Part shown: in pieces, positions 16,357 to 24,344 of the stretch | Position numbering within the stretch: position 1 is the first letter of the stretch | Layout of the letters: each line of letters begins with the position of its first letter | NCBI GenBank assembly: GCA_020425125.1 | Contig: JAGQRV010000006.1 | Location: forward strand, 65,110 to 105,683 | Source of the DNA: Paracoccaceae bacterium | Lineage (GTDB): Bacteria > Pseudomonadota > Alphaproteobacteria > Rhodobacterales > Rhodobacteraceae | DNA: 40,574 bases | Direction of reading: 5' to 3' | Notes under the pieces: generated by a model | Seen by the model: only the letters and a program-made list of their open reading frames with translations | The model's database searches: none | What the model was told of the DNA's origin: nothing | Made by a program: the position numbers and the translations under genes

Positions 16357-16371
16357 CCGGACAGTGTCCGG
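16357..16371. promoter_or_regulatory. 15-bp palindrome upstream of the nuclease-ATPase pair
   Basis: CCGGACA-G-TGTCCGG is a perfect inverted repeat about 170 bases upstream of the nuclease start and just downstream of the neighbouring minus-strand gene. It could be an operator or a weak terminator stem without a T-run. The rest of 16187-16470 shows no gene. Confidence 0.25.
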
Positions 16372-16470
16372 GCCATCGGTCCCTCCCGTCGCGCGGTGCG
16401 GTCCAGACCTAGCGGGACGTCCGGATCGGCGGAGATCGTGCGGGTTTCTCGCGGCGGGCCTGCGCGTCCG

Positions 16471-17481
16471 TCAGCTTCCGCAGATCTGGCCAAGCCTGAG
16501 CCAGTCGCCCTGGCCGATCAGGGCAGCGGTGCTGCCCGACGGAAGCGGATCGGCTGCTGCGAGGGCGAGGCCGTCCGCATCCCCGAGCGCTTCGCCGTAC
16601 GGACGGGTGGACAGGCCCGCCGCCTCGAAGGCGGCGGCGACGTCGTCCAACGACGGTTCGGGTCTTGGCCGGATCAGGGCCGTTGCGGCATATTTCTTCA
16701 GCACGGAATCCGATATCTCGCCGCTGGTGAGCAGGCGGAAGGTCGCGGGAAGGCCGGCAGCGCGCAGCAGGTCGGCCAGGGGATCGTCGCTGAGGGAGGC
16801 AGCGGCTTCGTAGACCATCGCGCCGGCCGCAGCCTCGGGACCGGGCTGATCTTCGATCAGATCCCGCCGCAACAGGATCAACTTGCCCGGCAGCAAGGCG
16901 CTCGGCCGGGGCGCGTCTGGCACGACGACGACATTCCACGGCCCCGTTCCGAAGACCGCCCCTCGCAGATCCGCCAGCGCGCCGAGCCCGGCGCGCCCGG
17001 TGCAGGTCCGCCCGGTGAAAGGGAACAGGTCCTGCAGCAGGCGCTGGCCGATCTCGGCGCGCAGGGTGGGCGGCAGCACGCTCGCCGTGTGCCGCACGAG
17101 CGCATCGGGCAGCCACCAGACCCCCAGCGCGGCGATCGCCAGGACGATGATTGCGATGATCGTCCTGCGCAGTCGTCCGGGCCGTGGCCGCGACCGGGCC
17201 ACCGCACGGCTGACCGTACGGATCGCGTCGATCATGTCGGCGTCGTCGATCTCAAGGGTATCCTCGGCGTCGGGACCGGGGCGGTAGATCGCGGGGCGAC
17301 CGCCGGGATTGATCTGCTCCACCGCCGGAAGCGACCAGTGCGCCAAGGCGGTATCGGCGCCGTCATGGATCACCAGCGTCGCATCTCCCAGCGAAACGAA
17401 CACGTTCTGCCGCTGTGCGTTCGCCGTGGCACGCCAGACAGCGTCGCATTCGAGGCGCTGGTACTTGGCCAAAACCGTCAT
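16471..17481 (-). CDS. Membrane protein resembling an M48 peptidase without zinc ligands
   Basis: The product has 336 residues. The ATG at 17481 gives MTVLAKYQRLECDAVW; the open frame extends further upstream but into low-quality sequence. The N-terminal about 110 residues form a cytoplasmic-looking beta-rich domain (VFVSLGDATLVIHDG, LAHWSLPAVEQINPGG). One transmembrane helix follows (TIIAIIVLAIAALGVWWLP). The outer domain reads NVVVVPDAPRPSALLPGKLI, LLRRDLIEDQPGPEAAAGAM, VYEAAAS. By eye this aligns with the M48 pattern in which the chain leads through PGG and GL to HExxH. Here the motif would be Y-E-A-A-A, so both zinc histidines are missing and activity is unlikely. The family match is my own reading. 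It diverges from the DMT transporter. Confidence 0.6.
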   Translation of the reverse strand: MTVLAKYQRLECDAVWRATANAQRQNVFVSLGDATLVIHDGADTALAHWSLPAVEQINPGGRPAIYRPGPDAEDTLEIDDADMIDAIRTVSRAVARSRPRPGRLRRTIIAIIVLAIAALGVWWLPDALVRHTASVLPPTLRAEIGQRLLQDLFPFTGRTCTGRAGLGALADLRGAVFGTGPWNVVVVPDAPRPSALLPGKLILLRRDLIEDQPGPEAAAGAMVYEAAASLSDDPLADLLRAAGLPATFRLLTSGEISDSVLKKYAATALIRPRPEPSLDDVAAAFEAAGLSTRPYGEALGDADGLALAAADPLPSGSTAALIGQGDWLRLGQICGS

Positions 17482-17607
17482 TGGACGGGACCGCCTGTGT
17501 TTCGTGACTGCTCGCGCGAAGATTAGGCGACTGTTTCCTCTGGTACAATCCGGCAATCCTGGGGAGAGTGGCTTGACGGACGGGCGCATCCGCAGTCTTG
17601 GGGGCCG

Positions 17608-18603
17608 ATGACGGCGGTGACATCCAGACAGCACGGCGAGCGGCCGGTCCAGGCCGCGACGATGATCCTGACGGCCATGGCCATGATGGGGCTGGCCGAC
17701 AATTTCGTCGTGCGCATCGCCGACACGGCGGGTCTCTGGCAGTTCCAGGTGATCCGGTCGACCATCGCCCTGTCCTTGCTGGGGATCGTCGCGGTCTGGC
17801 GCGGCTGGCGGCTGGTTCCGCGGCGCTGGGGCGGCACCGTGGCACGCAGCCTCGTGCAGTCGACGGCGCTCATCATCTATTTCGCCTCGCTCTCCCTGAT
17901 GCCGGTGGCACAGGCGGTTGCAGGGCTCTTCACCGCACCGCTCTTCATGCTGCTTCTGTCCGCCGCGTTCTTCGGCCATATGGTCGGGCCGATCCGTATT
18001 GCGGCCGTGGTGGCCGGATTTGCCGGGTTGCTGCTGGTGCTTCGACCCGAGACCGGTGGGCTGGGCTGGCTCTCGCTGCTACCCGTCATTGCCGGGCTGA
18101 CCTACGGCATCGGACAGCTTGCCACCCGCGAATGGTGCGAGGGCGAAGGGGCGGCGACGCTGCTTGCGGGGTTCTTCATCGCCATGGGCTTCTGGGGCGT
18201 GCTCGGCATCGCGGCGCTGTCACTCTGGCCTCAGGCGGTGCCGGGCGGTCCCACGGGCTTCGTCCTGCGCCCCTGGGGCAAGATGGCGGCTGAGGCCTGG
18301 ATCTGGACTTTCGTGCAGGCCACCGTCTCGCCGGTTGCGGTGGGTCTCATCATCGCCGCCTACCAGCGCGCCGAGGCGTCCTTCGTCGCGGTCTTCGAAT
18401 ACGGGTTGCTGGTGTTCGCGGTGCTCTGGGCATCAATTCTGTTCGGCACCGTTCCGGACCCCCCGGCGTTGGCCGGGATTGCCGTGATCATCGCGTCGGG
18501 CGCGGTCATTGTCGTGCTTGGACGCGACAGGGCGGCGGGAAGACCGCCGCCCGTGACGGTTCAGGCCGCGGCCAGCGCCCGGCCGTCGCCGAAGCGGCCG
18601 TAG
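17608..18603 (+). CDS. DMT superfamily transporter (EamA domain)
   Basis: This 331-residue inner-membrane protein has about ten transmembrane helices in two EamA repeats. Examples are ALIIYFASLSLMPVAQAVAG, RIAAVVAGFAGLLLVLRP and VGLIIAAYQRAEASFVAVFE. The pattern of hydrophobic helices, and the second-repeat stretch EYGLLVFAVLWASILFGTVP, are typical of metabolite exporters of the drug/metabolite transporter family. The substrate cannot be told. GGGGG precedes the ATG. The last 43 bases overlap the 3' end of fadJ on the opposite strand, and the C-terminal tail (GRPPPVTVQAAASARPSPKRP, read in part) is disordered. Confidence 0.85.
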   Translation: MTAVTSRQHGERPVQAATMILTAMAMMGLADNFVVRIADTAGLWQFQVIRSTIALSLLGIVAVWRGWRLVPRRWGGTVARSLVQSTALIIYFASLSLMPVAQAVAGLFTAPLFMLLLSAAFFGHMVGPIRIAAVVAGFAGLLLVLRPETGGLGWLSLLPVIAGLTYGIGQLATREWCEGEGAATLLAGFFIAMGFWGVLGIAALSLWPQAVPGGPTGFVLRPWGKMAAEAWIWTFVQATVSPVAVGLIIAAYQRAEASFVAVFEYGLLVFAVLWASILFGTVPDPPALAGIAVIIASGAVIVVLGRDRAAGRPPPVTVQAAASARPSPKRP

Positions 18604-20768
18604 AAGCTGTCGCCCGCCGCGGCGAGGTCCCGGAGCAAGTCGGGGGTCTTGAATCTCTCGCCATAAAGGCCGGTCAGCCGGTCGCAGATCTCCACCGCCT
18701 TTTCCGCCCCGATGATGTCGAGCCAGCCGAAGGGCCCGCCGGTCCACGGCGCGAAGCCCCAGCCGAGGATGGCCCCCACATCGCCTTCGCGGATGTCGAG
18801 GAGCACGCCGTCCTCGAAAGCGCGCACGGCTTCGAGCGTCTGCGACATCAGCAGCCGTTCCTCGACCTCGCTGAGATCCGGCTGTTCCGCCGCCACCGGA
18901 TACTTCTCGCCCAGCCCGTCCCACAGACCCAGCCGCTTGCCTTTCTCGTCATAGGCGTAGAACCCGGCCTTGGCCTTGCGGCCGATCCGGCCCTCGCCTT
19001 CGAGCCAGAAGATCACCTCGTCCACGTCGTCGTCCGGGTAGGCGTCGCCCATCGCCGCCTTGGTGGCCCGCGCGATCTTGGCGCCGAGGTCGATTGCCAC
19101 TTCGTCGATCAATTGCAGCGGCCCGAGCGGCATGCCGACAAGCCGCGCCGCGTTCTCGATCAGGGCAGGCTCCACCCCCGCCTTCAGCATCCGCACGCCT
19201 TCGTTGATGTAGGGGAAGATGCAGCGGTTGGCGTAGAAGAAGCGGCTGTCGTTCACCACGATGGGTGTCTTGCGGATCTGGCGCACGAAATCCAGTGCCT
19301 TGGCCACGGCGCGGTCACCGGTCTTCGCGCCCTTGATGATCTCGACCAGCAGCATCCGGTCCACCGGCGAGAAGAAGTGGATGCCGATGAAATCCTCGGC
19401 CGACCGGCTGGCCTTGGCCAGTTCGGTGATCGGCAGTGTCGAGGTGTTGGTGGCGAAGATTGCGGTTTCAGGCAGTTCGGCCTCGGCCTTTCTGGTGGTC
19501 TCCTCCTTGACCTTCGGGTCTTCGAAGACCGCCTCGACGACCAGATCGCAATCGTTCAGGGCCGCGTAGTCCGGTGTCGGCGTGATCAGGGACAGCGCCT
19601 TCTCCCGCGCCTCCTCGGTCATCTTCTTGCGGCCGACCGCCTTGTCCATCAGGCCCTGGGAATGCGCCTTGCCCTTGTCGGCGGCCTCCTGGTCGCGGTC
19701 GATCAGCACCACCTCGATGCCCGTGAGTGCCGAGACATGGGCGATGCCGGCACCCATCATGCCGGCGCCGATGACGCCGAGCTTCTTCACCGTCTGATCC
19801 GGGGCGTCGGGTCGGTTCGCGCCCTTCTCCAGCGCTTCCTTGTTGACGAAGAGCGACCGGATCATGGCAGTCGAGGACGGGTTCAGCAGGATTCCGGTGA
19901 ACCAGCGCGCCTCGATCTTCAGTGCGGTGTCGAACGGCACCATTGCGCCTTCGTAGACCGCCGAAAGGAGCGCCTTCGGTGCCGGATAGACGCCCTTGGT
20001 CTTGCCGTTGACCATCGCCGAGGCGCCGACGAAGGTCATGAAGCCTGCGTGGCTGTACGGGGCGCCGCCGGGCATCTTCCAGCCCTTCTGGTCCCAGGGC
20101 TTCACGAGATCGCCGTCGCTGGCGGAGAGCACCCATTCCTTCGCCTTTCCAAGCAGATCCTCGGCCGGCACGACCTCGTCGATGAGGCCCGCCGCCTTGG
20201 CCCGGGCAGGGTCGGCAAGATTGCCTTCGAGAAGCCAGGGCGCGGCGGCCATGGCGCCGAGCTTGCGCGAAAGGCGGGTGGTGCCGCCGGCGCCGGGGAA
20301 GAGACCGACCTTGATCTCGGGCAGTCCGATCTTCGCCTTGGGATTGTCGGCAGCAAAGATGCGATGGCAGGCGAGAGGCAGTTCGAAGCCGATCCCGAGG
20401 GCGGTGCCGGGCAGGGCGGCGGCGATGGGTTTGGCGCCCTTCTGGGTCTTGGGATCGCGCCCCGCGGTCTCGATCTTGCGCAGGAAGGCATGGATCTTCA
20501 TCACCCCGTCAAAGATGCCGCGCGCCGGGTCCGCGCCGGCCTCGTCGCGCATCCGAGCCAGCACGTTCAGGTCCATCCCGCCGGCGAAGGTCGACTTTCC
20601 GGACGTGAGCACGATCCCCTTGACGTCCGCATCGCCGAGCGCCCGGTCGAACAGCGCCTCGAGATCGACGAAGCCCTCGCGCGTCATCACGTTCATCGAC
20701 CGGGACTTGGCGTCCCAGGTGATCACGGCGACCCCGTCCTGGTCCACCTCATAGCTGAAATCGGTCAT
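18561..20768 (-). CDS. fadJ: Bifunctional enoyl-CoA hydratase / 3-hydroxyacyl-CoA dehydrogenase
   Basis: This enzyme catalyses the second and third steps of fatty-acid beta-oxidation. I place the start at 20768 (MTDFSYEVDQDGVAVITWD), with AGGGAG seven bases upstream; the open frame runs further but into poor sequence. It has 735 residues. The N-terminal crotonase domain has oxyanion-hole and catalytic-glutamate segments (SGKSTFAGGMDLN, ALGIGFELPLACHR, GLPEIKVGLFPGAGGTTRL). Next is the NAD-binding domain (LGVIGAGMMGAGIAHVSAL, VLIDRD). The dehydrogenase segments follow (NTSTLPITELAKAS, IGIHFFSPVDRMLLVEI), then the C-terminal helical domain (YINEGVRMLKAGVEPALIE). A dedicated thiolase is encoded upstream in the same direction. 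The symbol fadJ is used for this FadB/FadJ-type enzyme; either name could be given. Confidence 0.94.
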   Translation of the reverse strand: MTDFSYEVDQDGVAVITWDAKSRSMNVMTREGFVDLEALFDRALGDADVKGIVLTSGKSTFAGGMDLNVLARMRDEAGADPARGIFDGVMKIHAFLRKIETAGRDPKTQKGAKPIAAALPGTALGIGFELPLACHRIFAADNPKAKIGLPEIKVGLFPGAGGTTRLSRKLGAMAAAPWLLEGNLADPARAKAAGLIDEVVPAEDLLGKAKEWVLSASDGDLVKPWDQKGWKMPGGAPYSHAGFMTFVGASAMVNGKTKGVYPAPKALLSAVYEGAMVPFDTALKIEARWFTGILLNPSSTAMIRSLFVNKEALEKGANRPDAPDQTVKKLGVIGAGMMGAGIAHVSALTGIEVVLIDRDQEAADKGKAHSQGLMDKAVGRKKMTEEAREKALSLITPTPDYAALNDCDLVVEAVFEDPKVKEETTRKAEAELPETAIFATNTSTLPITELAKASRSAEDFIGIHFFSPVDRMLLVEIIKGAKTGDRAVAKALDFVRQIRKTPIVVNDSRFFYANRCIFPYINEGVRMLKAGVEPALIENAARLVGMPLGPLQLIDEVAIDLGAKIARATKAAMGDAYPDDDVDEVIFWLEGEGRIGRKAKAGFYAYDEKGKRLGLWDGLGEKYPVAAEQPDLSEVEERLLMSQTLEAVRAFEDGVLLDIREGDVGAILGWGFAPWTGGPFGWLDIIGAEKAVEICDRLTGLYGERFKTPDLLRDLAAAGDSFYGRFGDGRALAAA

Positions 20769-20853
20769 TTCGGTCTCCCTGGTCGGTTGTCCGGCATCGG
20801 AACGGCGTCGGAAAAGTATCGGAATTGCATCGGACCTTCGCGACGGTCCGGCC

Positions 20854-21330
20854 TCAGTCCGCGCCGGGCGGCACGTAGGGAGAGCCGTCCTTGCGGGAAT
20901 AGGTGACCTCGCCATTGTCGACCGTCAGGACCAGGTCCTCGTCGGAATAGGTCGCCACCTCGCGCGGCGCCTTGGATCCGATCACGAGGAACCGCCCGAC
21001 CTTGTCGCTGCGGTTGACGAAGCAGTGCCCGTCCGGATCGCCGGCCGGGAATGCGGCGCAGTCGCCGGGGCCCATCGGGGTTTCGCCCGCATCCTGCGCG
21101 AGCATCAGCTCGCCATCGAGCACAATGACGAATTCGTCCTCCTCCTGGTGCCAGTGGCGCAGGCTGGAGCGTGCGCCCGGCTCCAGGATCACGAGGTTCA
21201 CCCCGAACTGGGTCAGCCCGCCGGCCTGGCCCAGCCTGAGCGAGCTGCGCCCTTCCATCATCGCGGCAAAGGGCGCGGGGTAGATCGAGCCGGTCTTGAC
21301 CGGCACCTTGGAGAAATCGAGCTTCGGCAT
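20854..21330 (-). CDS. Cupin domain protein
   Basis: A 158-residue single-domain cupin. The metal-site motif is visible as SSLRHWHQEEDEFVIVLDGE (G-x-H-x-H-type first half), with the second half in GDCAAFPAGDPDGHCFVN. A metal-dependent or sugar/small-molecule binding role is likely, but no substrate can be assigned. The start is one base after the stop of the GFA gene (TGA-c-ATG), so the pair is probably translationally coupled. It lies 85 bases before fadJ, within the fatty-acid operon. Confidence 0.88.
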   Translation of the reverse strand: MPKLDFSKVPVKTGSIYPAPFAAMMEGRSSLRLGQAGGLTQFGVNLVILEPGARSSLRHWHQEEDEFVIVLDGELMLAQDAGETPMGPGDCAAFPAGDPDGHCFVNRSDKVGRFLVIGSKAPREVATYSDEDLVLTVDNGEVTYSRKDGSPYVPPGAD

Positions 21331-21331
21331 G

Positions 21332-21724
21332 TCAGGGTATATCCTCTGGCAGAAGATCCCAGGGTTGGGCGGACTGGCGCCAGATCACCTTGCGCGGCGT
21401 GATCCGCGCGGGATCGTCGAGACTTCCGGCCACCAGCAGGACGGTGGACGGTGCGCGGTCGGCGAGCCCGTAAAGCGGGCAGCCGCATGTCGGGCAGAAC
21501 GCCTTGTGCACCGCCGCTCCGCTGTCGCCCATGCGGGTGTAGATCGTCGGGCTGCCGGTCACGGCGAAGCCGTCGCGCGGGACGCCCACATGGATCCCGT
21601 GGCCCGCGCCCGAATCGTGCTGGCAGTCTCGGCAGGCGCAGCGAAGCGCAAACTTGACCGGGCCCGCCGCCGCATAGCGGATCGCGCCACAGGCGCAGCC
21701 GCCGGAGATTTCGCCGGAACTCAT
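21332..21724 (-). CDS. GFA/CENP-V family zinc protein
   Basis: A 130-residue protein of the glutathione-dependent formaldehyde-activating (GFA) fold. The zinc-ligand pattern is clear: GGCACGAIRYAA (C-x-C), LRCACRDCQHDSG (C-x-C-x-x-C) and AFCPTCGCPLYG (C-x-x-C). Most members of the family bind zinc and have no proven enzymatic activity, so formaldehyde chemistry should not be assumed. A glutathione transferase sits earlier in the same run of genes, which would fit a thiol-conjugate role, but that is inference. Confidence 0.9.
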   Translation of the reverse strand: MSSGEISGGCACGAIRYAAAGPVKFALRCACRDCQHDSGAGHGIHVGVPRDGFAVTGSPTIYTRMGDSGAAVHKAFCPTCGCPLYGLADRAPSTVLLVAGSLDDPARITPRKVIWRQSAQPWDLLPEDIP

Positions 21725-21780
21725 CGCCGGTCCGTCCGCCCTGCCTGCATCTCGCGACGACCCAAAGGCATTCCTTCCGT

Positions 21781-22278
21781 CTAATGCGTCGGTTTCGGGG
21801 CGTCGGCGCCCGTGATCTCAGGCGGCAGGACCGGCGCGTCCTCGCCGATCTGGAGAACGGAGAACGGATAGGAGCGGTTTGCAAGGCCGCTGACCAGATG
21901 GGCCAGCCGCCATTCGCCGCCGGCGCGGTGCAGGAGCATCCACGAATTGAAGGCGGGCACGACCCGCGTCGCCCCGTGGAGCAGGTCGGTCTGGTAGGTC
22001 CCGGCGATCCGGTCGGCGTCGATCTCGGTCGCGTCGCGCGCGGTCCGTACCATCATCGTCGCCCCGTTTCCCGCCATCATGTCGCGCCAGGCCTGGAATC
22101 CGCGGCGCATTTCAGCGGCTTCGGCGATGACGATCTGCGTCGTCCGGGTTGCAACCAGGCACGGATATTCGACGGAAGCGAGAAATCCGTCGGCATTGCC
22201 GGCCAGCACGAAATCTGCCGTCCGGTCGAGCCAGTCCTGAAAGATCGCTGCCGACGTCGCCGGCACCGCCTGCGCCAT
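21781..22278 (-). CDS. NTF2-like (SnoaL-type) fold protein
   Basis: A 165-residue protein starting MAQAVPATSAAIFQDWLDRT at ATG 22278, two bases after the thiolase stop, so translation is probably coupled. The pattern of an N-terminal helix pair (FQDWLDRTADFVLAGNADGF) followed by a curved beta-sheet (YPCLVATRTTQIVIA, YQTDLLHGATRVVPAFNSW, MLLHRAGGEWRLAHLVSGL) fits the NTF2/SnoaL cone fold. That fold is used both for small-molecule enzymes and for binding. No catalytic residues can be assigned. The tail ends PEITGADAPKPTH. Confidence 0.65.
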   Translation of the reverse strand: MAQAVPATSAAIFQDWLDRTADFVLAGNADGFLASVEYPCLVATRTTQIVIAEAAEMRRGFQAWRDMMAGNGATMMVRTARDATEIDADRIAGTYQTDLLHGATRVVPAFNSWMLLHRAGGEWRLAHLVSGLANRSYPFSVLQIGEDAPVLPPEITGADAPKPTH

Positions 22279-22280
22279 TT

Positions 22281-23492
22281 TCAGACCCTTTCGATGATCG
22301 TCGCCGCGCCCATTCCCGATGCAACGCACAAGGTGGCCAGTCCGGTTTCCTTGTCGCTCCGTTCCAATTCATCCAGAAGTGTACCAAGGATCATCGCCCC
22401 CGTCGCGCCCAGCGGATGGCCCATCGCGATGGCGCCGCCATTGACATTGACCCTGTCGGGATCGGCATCGAACGCCTGAAGGAACCGCAGCACCACGGCC
22501 GAGAACGCTTCGTTCACCTCGAAGAGGTCGATATCGCCGACCTCCATGCGGGCGGCCTTGAGCACCTTCTCAGTCGCCGGCACCGGACCCGTGAGCATGA
22601 TCGTGGGATCGGTTCCGACCTTCGCGGTGGCGCGGATCCGGGCGCGCGGCTTCAGTCCGTGGGAGACGCCGAAATCGCGGTTGCCGATCAGCACCGCTGC
22701 AGCGCCGTCGACGATGCCGGAAGAGTTTCCGGCGTGGTGGACGTGGTCGATCCGCTCCAGATGCGGATATTTCATGATCGCCAGCTGGTCGAAGCCGGGC
22801 ATGCCCTCGCCGATTTCCCTGAAGGCGGGCTTCAGCGCGCCGAGCGACTGCATGTCGGTCTCGGGGCGCATGTGTTCGTCCCGGTCGAGGATCGGGACGC
22901 CGTTGCGGTCGGTCACCGTCACGATCGACTTCGCGAAGCGGCCGTCGTCCCAGGCGGCCTTGGCGCGGCGCTGGCTTTCCACGGCATAGGCGTCGACCGC
23001 GTCGCGGCTGAAGCCGAATTCGGTGGCGATGATGTCGGCCGAAATGCCCTGGGGAACGAAATAGACCTTCATCGCCAGCGAGGGATCGACCGCGATGGCC
23101 GCCCCGTCCGAGCCCATGTGGACCCGGCTCATCATCTCGACCCCGCCGGCGACATAGGCCTCGCCGGCACGGGCGACGACCTGGTTGGCGGCCAGGTTGA
23201 CCGCTTCGAGTCCCGAGGCGCAGAAGCGGTTGATCGAGAGCCCGGGCACGCTCTCGTCGAAGTCCGAGGCCAGCACGGCCGAGCGGGCAAGGCAGCCGCC
23301 CTGTTCGCCCACCTGGGTGACATTGCCCCAGATGACGTCCTCTACGGCGCGGGTATCGAGCCCGGAGCGGTCCTTGATCGCGTTCAGGATCTCGGCGGAG
23401 AGGTAGAGTGCGGTGACCTCGTGCAGCGCGCCGTCCATGCGCCCCTTGCCACGCGGCGAGCGCACGGCGTCGTAGATATAGGCGTCGGTCAT
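22281..23492 (-). CDS. fadA: Acetyl-CoA C-acyltransferase (thiolase)
   Basis: A 403-residue thiolase that cleaves 3-ketoacyl-CoA in the last step of beta-oxidation. The nucleophilic cysteine is in INRFCASGLEAVNLAANQV (about residue 90). GGVEMMSRVHMGSDG and NEAFSAVVLRFLQAFD are conserved. The catalytic histidine lies in NGGAIAMGHPLGATGA. The second cysteine, in ATLCVASGMGAATIIERV at the C-terminus, acts as the acid-base. The N-terminal AVRSPRGKG is typical of degradative thiolases, and the FadJ gene nearby supports degradation rather than biosynthesis. The gene lies four bases after the GST gene. Confidence 0.94.
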   Translation of the reverse strand: MTDAYIYDAVRSPRGKGRMDGALHEVTALYLSAEILNAIKDRSGLDTRAVEDVIWGNVTQVGEQGGCLARSAVLASDFDESVPGLSINRFCASGLEAVNLAANQVVARAGEAYVAGGVEMMSRVHMGSDGAAIAVDPSLAMKVYFVPQGISADIIATEFGFSRDAVDAYAVESQRRAKAAWDDGRFAKSIVTVTDRNGVPILDRDEHMRPETDMQSLGALKPAFREIGEGMPGFDQLAIMKYPHLERIDHVHHAGNSSGIVDGAAAVLIGNRDFGVSHGLKPRARIRATAKVGTDPTIMLTGPVPATEKVLKAARMEVGDIDLFEVNEAFSAVVLRFLQAFDADPDRVNVNGGAIAMGHPLGATGAMILGTLLDELERSDKETGLATLCVASGMGAATIIERV

Positions 23493-23496
23493 CGGC

Positions 23497-24147
23497 TCAT
23501 CCTTTCCGGTTCTCGGGGCGTGCGGGCGGCATCAGGTCGTAGGGGTGTTTCCAGCCCGGCTGCGATTCGATGCGCCCGAGCCAGTCGTCGATATGGGCCC
23601 AGTCGCCGCGGCTGAACCCGAAGGGCTCGGAATAGAACAGGTAGCCGCAGCAGGACAGGTCGGCGATGGTCAGGTTGTTGCCGACGATCCAATCGCGGCT
23701 TGCAAGGCGCTTGTCGAGGATGTCGTAGGCGGCATCGAGCCTGCCTTGCAGGAAGGCGATCGCCTGCTTCTGGTGTTCGCGCTTCTCCTCGGGCAGGTAA
23801 TTGATCAGATACCGGCAGGCACCGGCTTGGGAACTTAGCTTGTGATTGTCCCAGAACTGCCAGCGCAGTACCTCGTACCGGTCTTCTGGTCGCCCGCCCA
23901 GCCTGCCCGACTTGTCGGCGACATATTGCTGGATCGCGCCGGACTGGCTGAGCCGGATCTCGCCGTCCACCATCACCGGGGCCTCGCCCATTTCGTTGAC
24001 GCGAGTTCGGAAGTCGGTGGTGCGGGCGGCGCCTTCGAAGAACCCGTCCACGGGCACCGGCTCCCAGGCGAGTCCCGAGAGTTCGAGCGTCAGTGCGGCC
24101 TTGTAGCTGTTGCCAGACTCGCCGAAGCAGTGAAGCTGGATGGTCAT
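23497..24147 (-). CDS. Glutathione S-transferase family protein
   Basis: A 216-residue protein that heads the GST-thiolase-NTF2-GFA-cupin-fadJ run. The N-terminal thioredoxin-like domain begins IQLHCFGESGNSYKAALTLE. GEAPVMVDGEIRLSQSGAI supplies the cis-proline and glutathione-binding Ser-Gly. The C-terminal helical domain contains WDNHKLSSQAGACRYL and NNLTIADLSCCGYLFY, the usual N-capping box region. The likely catalytic residue is the Ser of GESGNSYK. Its role in the fatty-acid operon is unknown; detoxifying reactive acyl intermediates is one possibility. The promoter should lie in the 197-base gap shared with the divergent chaC gene. Confidence 0.9.
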   Translation of the reverse strand: MTIQLHCFGESGNSYKAALTLELSGLAWEPVPVDGFFEGAARTTDFRTRVNEMGEAPVMVDGEIRLSQSGAIQQYVADKSGRLGGRPEDRYEVLRWQFWDNHKLSSQAGACRYLINYLPEEKREHQKQAIAFLQGRLDAAYDILDKRLASRDWIVGNNLTIADLSCCGYLFYSEPFGFSRGDWAHIDDWLGRIESQPGWKHPYDLMPPARPENRKG

Positions 24148-24241
24148 GGCGAAGTATCCCTGTCAGCTGCGTCTCTGGTGTGGACGGTTCGTGCGTTATC
24201 TGGTCCCTGTGACGGGGGCATCACAAGGGGGAATGGGCCGA

Positions 24242-24251
24242 AACGTTGCGT
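24242..24251. promoter_or_regulatory. Possible MerR half-site pair before the GST-thiolase operon
   Basis: AACGTTGCGT (complement ACGCAACGTT) occurs here, about 95 bases before the GST start, and again at 28625-28634 in front of the first MerR gene. It differs by one base from the ACGTAACGT core found at 28605-28613. It could link the two fatty-acid operons to the same regulator. A ten-base match could also be chance. Confidence 0.25.
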
Positions 24252-24344
24252 CGAGGGGCCGGGCGGGGAATGTGCCGCGGCTCGCAGCAGCAGGACGCGG
24301 CCCGAAATGGATGTGATTGCAGGCAGTAACATGGGCGGCTTTGC

